Positions 1-9,063 of a DNA stretch of 64,000 bases are shown here, in pieces. Both the position numbers and the translations under genes were made by a program. The stretch comes from Sphingobium phenoxybenzoativorans (GTDB lineage Bacteria > Pseudomonadota > Alphaproteobacteria > Sphingomonadales > Sphingomonadaceae). The notes below the pieces were generated by a model, which was not told the DNA's origin, ran no database searches, and was given only the letters and a program-made list of their open reading frames with translations. Location of the stretch: positions 1 through 64,000 of the forward strand of contig NZ_MINO01000012.1 of the NCBI RefSeq assembly GCF_001757355.1, written 5' to 3'. Numbering within the stretch: the first letter of the stretch is position 1; each line of letters opens with the position of its first letter.

Positions 1-56
1 TGATTTCGAGTGAAATGAAACATTTCGCGGCTCGGAAATCACGGCATAACAAAGGA

Positions 57-212
57 CTAGGCCGTAGACTCATAAGTCCGGAGCCACAGCCGCATTGAGG
101 CGAGTTGGACCATGGCGAGGAAGTTCTCTGCCAACTTATCGTAGCGGGTGGCGACACGGCGGAAGTGCTTGAGTTTGGAGAAGAAGCGCTCGACATGCCG
201 ATGCGGAATCAT
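57..212 (-). pseudogene. 3' remnant of an IS5-family (IS427-like) transposase
   Basis: Reading the minus strand, an open frame ends at a TAG near base 57 and carries the typical C-terminal block of IS5/IS427-group DDE transposases: HRHVERFFSKLKHFRR, then RYDKLAENF, then MRLWLR. Only about 50 residues are present. The catalytic DDE core that should lie upstream (to the right) is missing, since the next unrelated gene begins at 279. No terminal inverted repeat is obvious, so this is a degraded leftover and not a working insertion sequence. The family call rests on the conserved C-terminal motif; the exact right-hand boundary of the homology is uncertain. Confidence 0.75.
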
Positions 213-278
213 TTTTTGCTCTGCGACGAAATAGGAATCGCGTAGCTTTGTGTTCGAAAGTTATGCTCGGAGACGGAA

Positions 279-611
279 ATGGCCTACGCCATCGGATACT
301 TGGTCGTTGTGACTGCAATAGCAGCCGCGCTCCGTTGGCAGAGACCGGCTTGGAGCAAACGGAAAGTCGTATTGACGACGACTTTGCCCGGTCCAGCCAT
401 CCTTCTCATTGCGGGCATTTACACGGCGATCTACGTCTTGCGCCAGCCCGCTGCTCCAAAAGAAATTGATGCTGGTGGAATGGCTATGGTTGCGATCCTT
501 ATGGTGTCCGCGGGAGCCGCTCTTGGAGCGTTATTAGGCGGCCTGATCGCTGCGTCCCTCAGTGTCTCACTCTTCCGAACGAGTGGCGATCAACCGACCT
601 CACGATCATAA
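279..611 (+). CDS. Small three-helix membrane protein, unknown function
   Basis: A 110-residue protein with three hydrophobic stretches (about residues 1-18, 40-56 and 68-100), the last rich in Ala and Gly with GAALGALLGG. The short basic loop between helices 1 and 2 contains RWQRPAWSKRK. No family is recognised. It starts just beyond the IS remnant, so the insertion may have removed its original upstream region; an earlier GTG or ATG is not available in frame. No clear Shine-Dalgarno sequence was seen, which lowers confidence that the annotated ATG is the native start. Confidence 0.5.
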   Translation: MAYAIGYLVVVTAIAAALRWQRPAWSKRKVVLTTTLPGPAILLIAGIYTAIYVLRQPAAPKEIDAGGMAMVAILMVSAGAALGALLGGLIAASLSVSLFRTSGDQPTSRS

Positions 612-667
612 TTTTATGAGTTCACAACCCAGACCGAGATTTTGATTCAATCAAAATCGGACAAGGT

Positions 668-1033
668 CTAGTCGCGCCTGCGCAGGGCGTCGAGCCGGTC
701 CAGAAGCGGGCCATGGACGGTATCGCCAATCGCAGCCTCGATAGCGCGAAAGGCGTTGAGCACATGCTGACCATCTTCGGTCAGGCGAGCACCCCGCCCG
801 GCGCCGCCGCCGGCCTGCGTCTCCACCAGCTTGCTCCGCCAGCTACGGTTCATCACATCGACCAGCATCCATGTCCGCCGGTAACTCATGCCGAGCATTC
901 TGCCGGCCGCGGAGATCGATCCCGTCTGGGCGATCGCATCAAGCAATGCGGCCTTTCCCGGCCCCATCGCGATCTCGTCGCCGTGCATCATTTGCACCTT
1001 GACCTTCACCCAATTCTCGTCCGCGTCCGCCAT
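668..1033 (-). CDS. ModE-type winged-helix DNA-binding protein (N-terminal domain only)
   Basis: A 121-residue protein resembling the N-terminal LysR-like winged helix of the molybdate regulator ModE. Features seen are GPGKAALLDAI, then TGSISAAGRMLGMSYRRTWMLVD as the helix-turn-helix, then the wing AGGGAGRGARLT. The C-terminal TOBE/Mop molybdate-binding domains of ModE are absent, so it may sense nothing itself or a different ligand. The ATG at 1033 is preferred: a much longer upstream reading runs into sequence unlike the family and against the glnB leader. It is transcribed away from glnB. A role in molybdenum metabolism is not supported by neighbours here. Confidence 0.75.
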   Translation of the reverse strand: MADADENWVKVKVQMMHGDEIAMGPGKAALLDAIAQTGSISAAGRMLGMSYRRTWMLVDVMNRSWRSKLVETQAGGGAGRGARLTEDGQHVLNAFRAIEAAIGDTVHGPLLDRLDALRRRD

Positions 1034-1198
1034 CCCGGCAGTGTAGCTTCGAGCAAATCGGTTGTGGAGCGGAAAGGATATAAGCCCATGCCAAAAAAAT
1101 AGGCAGGAAGTGCGATAATTGCCCGGATTCTGGGCATTCTGGACAAAAATTGCTGCATCGCCGAAGCTCGTCTGGCGATTCGGCATTTGGCACGGTAA

Positions 1199-1657
<459 letters not shown>

Positions 1658-1749
1658 TCATTATAGGTTTCGCACATGGGCCAAGGGGGGCCCGCGGAAA
1701 ATTGGCCAATCAATCGCTTCTATAAGCCACAACCAAGGAAGGGTTACTC

Positions 1750-3162
1750 ATGGCGAACACGCCCAAAGACATTCTGAGCATGATCAAGGAAAAGGAGATC
1801 GAATGGGTCGATGTCCGTTTCACCGATCCCAAAGGCGTTTGGCATCACCTGACCATGTGTTCGGGCGTGATCGGCGAGGATGAACTGACCGACGGCCTGA
1901 TGTTCGACGGTTCCTCGATCGAGGGCTGGAAGGCGATCAACGAGTCCGACATGATCCTGAAGCCGGATCTGGATGCGGTCTATGTCGATCCGTTCAGCGC
2001 CACGCCGATGATGATCCTGGTGTGCGACATCGTCGAGCCTTCGGACGGTTCGCTTTATTCGCGCGATCCGCGCTCGACCGCCAAGCGCGCCGAAGCCTAT
2101 CTGCAGTCGACCGGCCTGGGCGACACCGTATATATCGGCCCTGAGCCGGAATTCTTCATGTTCGACGACGTGAAGTTCGATAACACCTACAATTCCAGCT
2201 ATTACAAGCTGGACGACGTCGAACTGCCGACCAACACCGGCACGTCTTACGAGAGCGGCAACCTCGGCCACCGTCCGCGCGCCAAGGGCGGCTATTTCCC
2301 GGTCGGCCCGGTCGACGTTACCACCGACATCCGCGCCGAAATGGTCACCACGCTGCTGGAAATGGGCCTGCCCATGGACAAGCATCACCACGAAGTCGCG
2401 GGCAGCCAGCATGAGCTGGGCCTGACCTTCGGCAAGCTGGTGGAAACCTGCGACCGCATCCAGATCTACAAATATGTCGTGAAGATGGTTGCGCAGGCCT
2501 ATGGCAAGACCGCGACCTTCATGCCGAAGCCGATCAAGGCCGACAATGGTTCGGGCATGCACACGCATATCTCGATCTGGAACAAGGGCACCAACACCTT
2601 CGCTGGCGACGGCTATGCCGGTCTTTCCGAGACCTGCCTGTTCTTCATCGGCGGCGTCATCAAGCACGCCAAGGCGCTGAACGCCTTCACCAACCCGACC
2701 ACCAACAGCTACAAGCGTCTGGTGCCGGGCTATGAAGCCCCCGTGCTGCTCGCCTACTCGGCGCGCAACCGTTCCGCCTCCTGCCGTATTCCCTACGGCG
2801 CAGGCACCAAGGCGAAGCGCGTCGAGTTCCGCTTCCCCGATCCGCTCGCCAACTCCTACCTGTCGACCGCAGCGCTGCTGATGGCCGGCATCGACGGCAT
2901 CCAGAACAAGATTCATCCGGGCGAAGCCATGGACAAGAATCTGTACGATCTGCCGCCGGTGGAACTGGCCAAGGTGCCGACCGTCTGCGGTTCGCTCCGC
3001 GAGGCGCTGAACGCCCTAGAAGCCGATCAGGAATTCCTGCTGAAGGGCGGCGTGTTCACCAAGGACCAGATCGACGCCTATCTGGAACTGAAGTGGCCGG
3101 AAGTCGCGCGTTGGGAAATGTCCCCGTCGCCGGTTGAATTCGACATGTATTACAGCGGCTGA
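1750..3162 (+). CDS. glnA: Glutamine synthetase, type I
   Basis: A 470-residue GSI subunit that makes glutamine from glutamate, ammonia and ATP as a cytosolic dodecamer. Visible motifs are DGSSIEGW, the metal/glutamate region with [20 protein letters not shown], the ATP-binding block and [10 protein letters not shown]. Tyr399 in NLYDLPP matches the adenylylation site, so control by GlnE adenylyltransferase together with PII is expected. A good ribosome site (AAGGAAGG) lies 8-10 bases before the ATG. It follows glnB and is closed by a strong terminator at 3186. No NtrC or sigma-54 site was recognised in the short gap between the two genes. Confidence 0.98.
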   Translation: MANTPKDILSMIKEKEIEWVDVRFTDPKGVWHHLTMCSGVIGEDELTDGLMFDGSSIEGWKAINESDMILKPDLDAVYVDPFSATPMMILVCDIVEPSDGSLYSRDPRSTAKRAEAYLQSTGLGDTVYIGPEPEFFMFDDVKFDNTYNSSYYKLDDVELPTNTGTSYESGNLGHRPRAKGGYFPVGPVDVTTDIRAEMVTTLLEMGLPMDKHHHEVAGSQHELGLTFGKLVETCDRIQIYKYVVKMVAQAYGKTATFMPKPIKADNGSGMHTHISIWNKGTNTFAGDGYAGLSETCLFFIGGVIKHAKALNAFTNPTTNSYKRLVPGYEAPVLLAYSARNRSASCRIPYGAGTKAKRVEFRFPDPLANSYLSTAALLMAGIDGIQNKIHPGEAMDKNLYDLPPVELAKVPTVCGSLREALNALEADQEFLLKGGVFTKDQIDAYLELKWPEVARWEMSPSPVEFDMYYSG

Positions 3163-3185
3163 TCCCTTGATCAGACGTTGAACGG

Positions 3186-3222
3186 AAAGACCCGGCTGTG
3201 CGAGGCAGCCGGGTCTTTTTTG
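3186..3222 (+). terminator. Rho-independent terminator after glnA
   Basis: A perfect 13-bp stem, AAAGACCCGGCTG paired with CAGCCGGGTCTTT, around a 7-base loop, running into a T tract. It starts 23 bases after the glnA stop. Confidence 0.93.
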
Positions 3223-3298
3223 TTATCGCTTAATGATCAACGTGCCCTGACCCGCCATCGGGATCAGCGTTCCGGCGCGGCGTGGCGGAAACCTCCGC

Positions 3299-3493
3299 TC
3301 AATCTTCCTGCATATGTTTGATTGGAGACGGGATCGCGCCCTCCCGCTCCCGCCTTGCGCGCCGTTCCTTGTCCTGCTCGATATATTCTTTCCAGGCGCG
3401 CTTATGACCGAGGCGGGCCATAAACAGGAAAATGCCGAACGCCACAAATCCGGCCAATACAATGCCAAGGATGATCAAGCCCAATATATGCAT
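3299..3493 (-). CDS. Small single-pass membrane protein, unknown function
   Basis: A 64-residue protein with one N-terminal membrane helix (residues about 3-26, LGLIILGIVLAGFVAFGIFLF) and a strongly charged cytoplasmic tail (KRAWKEYIEQDKERRARRERE). The layout suggests a membrane-anchored adaptor or small assembly factor, but no family is recognised. It lies 36 bases downstream of the next minus-strand gene (start at 3781) and may be cotranscribed with it. An AAAGAG stretch before the ATG can act as ribosome site. Confidence 0.6.
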   Translation of the reverse strand: MHILGLIILGIVLAGFVAFGIFLFMARLGHKRAWKEYIEQDKERRARREREGAIPSPIKHMQED

Positions 3494-3529
3494 GAGACGC
3501 TCTTTGGTCTGAGGACAATTTTGCGGGCG

Positions 3530-3781
3530 TCAGCCCTTGCGGAAACCAACTGTTGATTCCACAGCTTCAATCTTGTTGGCGCGCACAGCGACAAGGCCGG
3601 TGGCGGAGACGAGGAATTGCGTCTCATCCATCCCTTCCCCGCTTAACATGCCCGGCATGTCTGGGCTAACCGCCAGTGTCTTCGCCAATAGGGAATGCGA
3701 TCCAAAGAACAGCGTGACAGTGTGGCCTTCCGCAATGCGTTCGAGGGCATAGGTTTCAAGCGCTGCAGCGATATCGGTCAT
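3530..3781 (-). CDS. Conserved-looking hypothetical protein (83 aa)
   Basis: An 83-residue soluble protein with no signal peptide or membrane helix. It starts MTDIAAALETYALERIAEG and includes the basic/hydrophobic segment TVTLFFGSHSLLAKTLAVS. No family is recognised. It runs divergently from the small membrane gene at 3848 and sits upstream of the 64-residue membrane protein on the same strand with a 36-base gap, so the two minus-strand genes may form a pair. Confidence 0.5.
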   Translation of the reverse strand: MTDIAAALETYALERIAEGHTVTLFFGSHSLLAKTLAVSPDMPGMLSGEGMDETQFLVSATGLVAVRANKIEAVESTVGFRKG

Positions 3782-3847
3782 GGCGCAACCCTAGCCCATA
3801 TGCGGAATGGGGATCAATCCGCGACGGGAGCTGATATAGGCCCGTAC

Positions 3848-4165
3848 ATGTTCGCCCATGTTCCCGTCGCGATCGCCATACAATTTCTGTGCTGGGCATT
3901 GGGACGTCGCCTCCGCATACCGACGGCCCCCGCCCTCTGGATGGGCTGCTTCGCGGCAAGCATAGCCTGCATTATCCGTGAGATAACGCAGCATGAATAT
4001 CGATGGATCGAAGCCTATGGGCACGGCCTGAGGGCCAATATGCCGGTGCTGGAGGGCCTGAAATTCTGGGACTGGAATCGCCATTCGATCGAGGAGACGA
4101 TTGTAGCGGTCGGCGCCGCGGTGCTGGTGGCGCTGGTGGGAAATTGGTGGAGCCGGAGGGGTTAA
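3848..4165 (+). CDS. Hypothetical membrane protein (105 aa)
   Basis: A 105-residue protein with hydrophobic segments at about residues 3-17 (PVAIAIQFLCWALG), 25-41 (LWMGCFAASIACIIREI) and near the C-terminus (IVAVGAAVLVALVGNWW). Between them lies a polar loop with HEYRWIEAYGHG and KFWDWNRHS. It recalls small integral membrane proteins often seen in sphingomonads, but no named family is recognised. An earlier in-frame ATG at 3800 would add 16 polar residues; neither start has a strong ribosome site, so the N-terminus is uncertain. Confidence 0.55.
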   Translation: MFAHVPVAIAIQFLCWALGRRLRIPTAPALWMGCFAASIACIIREITQHEYRWIEAYGHGLRANMPVLEGLKFWDWNRHSIEETIVAVGAAVLVALVGNWWSRRG

Positions 4166-4347
4166 CGGACACACGGCTGCTATGTGGGGCAGCGGCGGCG
4201 AAGGGCAAATTCCTGTCCTACATCCCGGCGTCCATGCTCTACTTCCGCACATGGAACAGCATCAGGCACATACCCTGCGCCACGCCCAGGCGATGATCCA
4301 ACCCGTGCTTCCGATGCTATGCAACCGGGGCGCATATGGCGCTCCCC

Positions 4348-4621
4348 TGCGAACACAGTGCGACGCAGGTGCGACGCGCATGAGACCTACATGCGACGCA
4401 GATGAGACTCAGGTGAGACGCACCTGCGACGTGGATGAGACGCACATGCGACCCAAGTGCGACGTGGGTGAGACTCAAGTGAGACGTACATGCGACGCAA
4501 GTGAGACGCATGTGAGACGTAAGTGCGACGTAAGTGCGACGCACATGAGACTTACATGCGACGTACGTGCGACACATGTGAGACCAACATGCGACTTTGT
4601 GCGACCTACATGCGATTTCCC
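4348..4621. repeat. Tandem array of about 25 degenerate 11-bp units, TG(C/A)GAC-N5
   Basis: From 4348 to 4621 the sequence reads as uninterrupted 11-bp units that each begin TGCGAC or TGAGAC followed by five variable bases, most often (C/G)(C/T)A(C/A/G)(A/G). Examples are TGCGACGCAGG at 4359, TGAGACTCAGG at 4403, TGAGACGTACA at 4480 and TGCGACGTACG at 4557. One unit (4590) is 10 bp; the first (TGCGAACACAG) and last (TGCGATTTCCC) are diverged. All units point the same way. Two further isolated TGCGAC sites follow at 4692 and 4725. The rest of the 4166-4775 gap holds no convincing gene; open frames cross the array on both strands because the unit length is not a multiple of three (see findings). 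The array ends 155 bp before the TonB receptor gene. Confidence 0.95.
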
Positions 4622-4775
4622 GGCCAAAACCGCTCACAACCCGCAACTTCCGCAACTTCGCCCTCCGGCCGGTCGCATCCCCGTTACACTTTGCGACAAA
4701 CTGCCCCATGCCCTGCCACTGTTCTGCGACAGTTCATTTCTAGGAGGGCAGGGCTGAACATCATTTGGGGGTTTC

Positions 4776-7607
4776 ATGATTCGTCGTTCTTCTGCGCTGT
4801 GCCTTTCCCTGATGCTGGGCACTGCGCCCGGCGCGGTGCTGGCACAGGATGCCGACCGTCCCCGCATGGCGACGGGCGCCTCGCAGGACATGGCGGGGGA
4901 CGATCTGGGCGAGGAAATATTCGTTACCGGTGAGCGGCAGCGCGGATCGGTGATGGGGGATATCAAGCCGGAGCAGCAGCTAAGCCCCGCCGATATCCGC
5001 GCCTTCGGCGTGACATCCGTGTCCGAATTGCTGAGCGAACTCGCTCCGCAGGTCAACGCCGCGGGCGGAAGCCCCGTAGTGTTGCTGAACGGGAAGCGCA
5101 TATCCGCCTTCGCCGAAATCCAGGACTTGCCGACGGAAGCCATAGCGCGCGTGGATATCCTGCCGGAGCAGGTGGCGCTCAGCTATGGCTATTCCCCCAA
5201 TCAGAAGGTCGTGAACATTGTCCTGCGCCAGCGATTTCGCGCCGAATTGGCGGATATGCGCGGCGGCATCGCCACTGATGGCGGGCGGGAGAATGGCAAT
5301 CTGAACGGCAGCATATTGCGGATCAGGGGCGACAACCGCTTTACCTTGGATCTGAAATACAGCCGGGCGGCGCAATTGCTGGAAAGTGAGAGGGGCGTCA
5401 CATCCGCGGCCCCTTCCCGTCCATTCGCCCTGGGCGGCAATATCACTGCATTGACCACCGGCGGCGAGATCGATCCGTCGCTCTCCGCGCTGGCCGGTCA
5501 AACCGTGACGGTGGCTCCAGTGCCGGGAGGCGCGGCGAACGCAGCGCCCGCACTGGGCGATTTTGTGGCGGGGGCCAATAGCGCCAGCGTAAGCGATGTC
5601 AGCCGCTATCGCACGCTCAGCCCCGCGACGGAGAGCTTTTCCGCCAATGCTACGCTGGCCCGCGCGCTGGGCAATGTCTCGACCTCGATTAACGGCAGGA
5701 TCGAGTTGAGCGATAGCGATTCCCTTCAGGGGTTGCCGTCACTGGCGCTCACGCTGCCGGGTGGAAGCCCCTTTTCGCCCTTCGTCAATGACACGCGGCT
5801 CTACCGCTATCTCGATCAGGCCGGCGCGCTGGCGCAGCAGGTGCGCGGGACGACCGGCCATGTTGGCGTGACGCTGAACGGCGGGTTGATGAAGGGGTGG
5901 CAATGGTCCTTCACCGGTGCGGGCGACCTGTCCGACACCCGCACGCGAACGGATCGCGGATTTTCTCCGAATGCCGCTCAATCCTTGCTGAATGCTGGTG
6001 ACGGAACATTCAATCCCTATGGCGCGCTGCCCGACGCTGTGCTGTCGGACCGTCTGACCGATCGGGCAAAATCGCGGTATCGCGCCGTTGTCGGTGACCT
6101 GCTGCTCAGCGGGTCGCTGTTCGACCTCCCCGCAGGCACGGCAACGACATCGATCACTTTGGGCGCGTCGGCCAATGGCTTCGACAGCAGTTCGATGCGA
6201 TCAGGGACAGCGTTCAATGCCAGCTATTCCCGCGAGATTGTGAGCGGACAGGCGAGCATCGATCTGCCGATCACAAGCCGCAGCCGGGACGTTCTTGGCG
6301 CGATCGGCGACCTGGGCGTCAACATCAATGCAGGCGTGCAGGAGCTGTCGGATTTCGGCACGCTGTCCACGCTCGGTTATGGCCTGCGCTGGACTCCGGT
6401 GACACAGGTCCGATTCCTCGTTTCCGCAAGTCAGGACCGCGCCGCGCCGACCGGACAGCAGATCAACGACCCGTCGATCATCACGCCCAACGTGTCGGTA
6501 TTCGACTATGCTCGTGGCGAAACGGTGTTCATCACCCAGATTTCCGGTGGCAACGCAGCCCTGAATGAAAGCGTGCGCGACCAGTTCCGGGTGGGGGTCA
6601 CGATCAAGCCGCTGCAGAAAACCAACCTGACACTGACCGCCAACTATCTTAACAGCCGGACCAGCAATCCTATTTCCGCCTTCCCCTCGCCCACTCCAGC
6701 GATCGAGGCGGCCTTCCCGCAACGCTTCATGCGGGACGAGGATGGAGCGTTGCTGCAAATCGATTCCCGGCCCATCAATTTCCTGCGGTCGCAAAGCGAA
6801 CAACTGCGCTGGGGCGTCGACCTCTCCATCCCGATCAAGTCGGCGATCCAGAAAAAGTTCGAAGCATGGCGCGCGAATGGATCGAAGCCTGAAGAACGCC
6901 CGACGGACCTGCGCGCGCTGTTCGGCAATCGCGGTCCCGGTGGAGACCGGCCGGGCGGCGAAGGCGGCAACCGGGATGACAATAACCAGCGCAATCAGGG
7001 ACCGGGCGGTCCCGGTCAAGGCGCCGGCGGCGATCGTGGCCCAGGCGGTGGTGGTCCGGGTGGCGGTGGACCCGGCGGCGGCGGATTTGGCGGCGGCCGG
7101 GGACCGGGCGGCGGTCAGGGCGGCGGGCGCATTCAGCTCAGCCTCTACCACACCTGGCATCTGACGGAATCGATCCTCATCGCGCCGGGCGTGCCGATGC
7201 TTGATCTGTTGGACGGCGACGCCACCGGATCATCGGGCGGCCAGCCAAGGCATGAGATTGAGGCGCGGGCAGGCTATGTGAATAACGGCCTTGGCGCGCG
7301 GCTGAGCGTCAATTGGGAGAGCGGCACGCATGTCGATGGCGCGCTGGGCGGCAATTCGCGATTGGATTTCGGCAGCCTCGCCACCGCCGACCTGCGCCTG
7401 TTCGCCAATCTGGGCCAGATGCCGGCGTTGGTGAAAAACCATCCCTTCCTGCGCGGCGCGCGCGTTTCGCTGGGCATCACCAACATCTTCAACACCCGCC
7501 GCAATGTGACGGATGCGACGGGCGCGACGCCATTGCGCTATCAGCCCGGCTATCTTGATCCAATCGGCCGCGCCGTGACGCTCAGCTTCCGCAAATTATT
7601 CTTTTAG
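4776..7607 (+). CDS. TonB-dependent outer-membrane receptor with Gly-rich insertion
   Basis: A 943-residue protein. Residues 1-24 form a signal peptide (ending AVLAQ), followed by a TonB-box-like EEIFVTGER. The plug domain includes VVLLNGKRISAF, LPTEAIARVDILPEQ and QKVVNIVLR; the rest is a predicted beta-barrel ending in YLDPIGRAVTLSFRKLFF, with the terminal aromatic typical of outer-membrane proteins. Such receptors import siderophores, sugars or other large solutes using TonB energy; the ligand here is unknown. About residues 715-790 are a low-complexity Gly/Pro/Arg/Asn segment that must be an exposed loop or periplasmic linker, which is unusual. The gene follows the 11-bp repeat array. Its 3' end overlaps the convergent amidase gene by 4 bp. 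Confidence 0.9.
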   Translation: MIRRSSALCLSLMLGTAPGAVLAQDADRPRMATGASQDMAGDDLGEEIFVTGERQRGSVMGDIKPEQQLSPADIRAFGVTSVSELLSELAPQVNAAGGSPVVLLNGKRISAFAEIQDLPTEAIARVDILPEQVALSYGYSPNQKVVNIVLRQRFRAELADMRGGIATDGGRENGNLNGSILRIRGDNRFTLDLKYSRAAQLLESERGVTSAAPSRPFALGGNITALTTGGEIDPSLSALAGQTVTVAPVPGGAANAAPALGDFVAGANSASVSDVSRYRTLSPATESFSANATLARALGNVSTSINGRIELSDSDSLQGLPSLALTLPGGSPFSPFVNDTRLYRYLDQAGALAQQVRGTTGHVGVTLNGGLMKGWQWSFTGAGDLSDTRTRTDRGFSPNAAQSLLNAGDGTFNPYGALPDAVLSDRLTDRAKSRYRAVVGDLLLSGSLFDLPAGTATTSITLGASANGFDSSSMRSGTAFNASYSREIVSGQASIDLPITSRSRDVLGAIGDLGVNINAGVQELSDFGTLSTLGYGLRWTPVTQVRFLVSASQDRAAPTGQQINDPSIITPNVSVFDYARGETVFITQISGGNAALNESVRDQFRVGVTIKPLQKTNLTLTANYLNSRTSNPISAFPSPTPAIEAAFPQRFMRDEDGALLQIDSRPINFLRSQSEQLRWGVDLSIPIKSAIQKKFEAWRANGSKPEERPTDLRALFGNRGPGGDRPGGEGGNRDDNNQRNQGPGGPGQGAGGDRGPGGGGPGGGGPGGGGFGGGRGPGGGQGGGRIQLSLYHTWHLTESILIAPGVPMLDLLDGDATGSSGGQPRHEIEARAGYVNNGLGARLSVNWESGTHVDGALGGNSRLDFGSLATADLRLFANLGQMPALVKNHPFLRGARVSLGITNIFNTRRNVTDATGATPLRYQPGYLDPIGRAVTLSFRKLFF

Positions 7608-9031
7608 GCGAACAGTTTCTCGACCGCTGCGGCGATCTGAAAAAGCCGGTGATCCTGTCCATTGCGGGCGACCAGCATCAGACCGGCTGGCAGGTCGCCT
7701 GACGATGCCGGGGGCATAGGCAATGAGATGGCGCACAGGTCGAAGAAATTGGCAATCGCGGTATTGCGCAGCAGGAGCCGGTTCCGGGCAATGAAAGCGT
7801 CCGGATCAGCGACTTCAGCCATCAGCGGCGCGACAATTGGCGTAGTCGGGAGAACAAGCACATCGATATCTGCAAGCTCGGCGTCCATCGCCCTTATCAG
7901 CCGCTTCCGTTCTTCCAGCATATGAGCATGATAATCTGCGGTAACGCTGCGCGCCGTCTCTATCCGGCTGCGCACGAAAGGATCGAAATCCGGTCCTCGC
8001 GCAGCAAGCCGCTCCCGGTGAACGGCATAGGCCTCCACCGACACGAGCGGCACAGGCGAGTTCACACGGGCCATGTCGTCCAGGATTGCGAACCGCAGGT
8101 CGGACAGCTTGGCGCTCGCCCGGCCGAGGGCGGTAAGGGCCTTCGAGAATCGATCCGCAACCGTCCGGTCGAGATCGTTGAGCGGTAGCCCCTGCATAAC
8201 GCCGAAGCGCACACCGTCGAGAGAGGCCGCCTGTAAATCCCAGGGCGTTTCCCCTGCTATGACGGCATCTGCGCGAGCGCACTGCGCCACATTGGTCGCC
8301 AGCGGGCCAATAGAATCCAGCGCTGTTGAAAGCGGAAAAGCGCCATCCGTCGGGATGCGGGCTTTGCTGGGCTTGAACCCCACCACGCCACACAACGCCG
8401 CAGGAATGCGCGTCGAGCCGCCAGTGTCCGTACCAATCGCAATCTCGCACATTGCATCGGCGACGGCGACTCCCGCGCCGGAGGACGACCCACCGGGCAC
8501 CCGTCGGCGGTCTGCCGGGCTGCCCGGCGTGCCATAATGCGGGTTAACGCCAATGCCGGAAAAGGCGAATTCCACCATATTGGTCTTGCCGATGATCACC
8601 GCGCCTGCGCGACGCAGCCGCTGCACGACCACGGCATCCACCCTCGCTGGCGGCGCATCGCTCAGGATACGGGAACCCGCGCGGGTCGCTTCGCCCGCGA
8701 CATCAAACAGATCCTTGATGCTGATCACCGTTCCGTCGACGGGGCCGAGAGAGGTTCCGGACGCAAAGCGCGCATCAGCAGCATCGGTTGCGCCGCGGGC
8801 ATCATCGCGATAGACGGTAAGAAAAGCGCGCGCCCCCTCACCCGCAGGATCGGCTATACGCGCGAGTGACGCTTCGAGACTATCTCGCGACGGGCGCTGC
8901 TTTCCGATCGCTGGCGCTGTCACGGGCGGCATCCCGGTCGAGCAGCCCGTTGCAGCGAACAACGCTCCAGCCCCACCGGCGCGCAACACCGCCCGCCTTG
9001 TGACGACCCGTTTTCCCGTCTCATCGCCCAT
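7604..9031 (-). CDS. Exported amidase (amidase-signature family), likely lipoprotein
   Basis: A 475-residue amidase-signature enzyme hydrolysing a carboxylic amide. The catalytic Lys106 (ISIKDLFD), cis-Ser183 in GGSSSGAG and nucleophile Ser206 in GTDTGGSTRIP are all present. The N-terminus has TRRAVLRAGG, a Tat-like twin-arginine signal, and a lipobox ATGC at Cys30, so export and lipid anchoring are plausible. The ATG at 9031 has AAGGGG a few bases upstream; an earlier GTG at 9070 would overlap the end of sdaA by 7 bp. It lies 32 bases downstream of sdaA on the same strand and may share its transcript. The substrate cannot be told from sequence. Confidence 0.88.
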   Translation of the reverse strand: MGDETGKRVVTRRAVLRAGGAGALFAATGCSTGMPPVTAPAIGKQRPSRDSLEASLARIADPAGEGARAFLTVYRDDARGATDAADARFASGTSLGPVDGTVISIKDLFDVAGEATRAGSRILSDAPPARVDAVVVQRLRRAGAVIIGKTNMVEFAFSGIGVNPHYGTPGSPADRRRVPGGSSSGAGVAVADAMCEIAIGTDTGGSTRIPAALCGVVGFKPSKARIPTDGAFPLSTALDSIGPLATNVAQCARADAVIAGETPWDLQAASLDGVRFGVMQGLPLNDLDRTVADRFSKALTALGRASAKLSDLRFAILDDMARVNSPVPLVSVEAYAVHRERLAARGPDFDPFVRSRIETARSVTADYHAHMLEERKRLIRAMDAELADIDVLVLPTTPIVAPLMAEVADPDAFIARNRLLLRNTAIANFFDLCAISLPMPPASSGDLPAGLMLVARNGQDHRLFQIAAAVEKLFA

Positions 9032-9063
9032 CCCCTTCCCCCTCGCCTGACCAATCCTCCGCC

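Noticed and set aside
1744-2916. Long minus-strand open frame opposite glnA
   Set aside because: It mirrors glnA codon structure, contains no recognisable domain and lies entirely inside a certain gene.
4348-4621. CRISPR array
   Set aside because: Units are directly adjacent with no unique spacers of 25-40 bp, and no cas gene is present.
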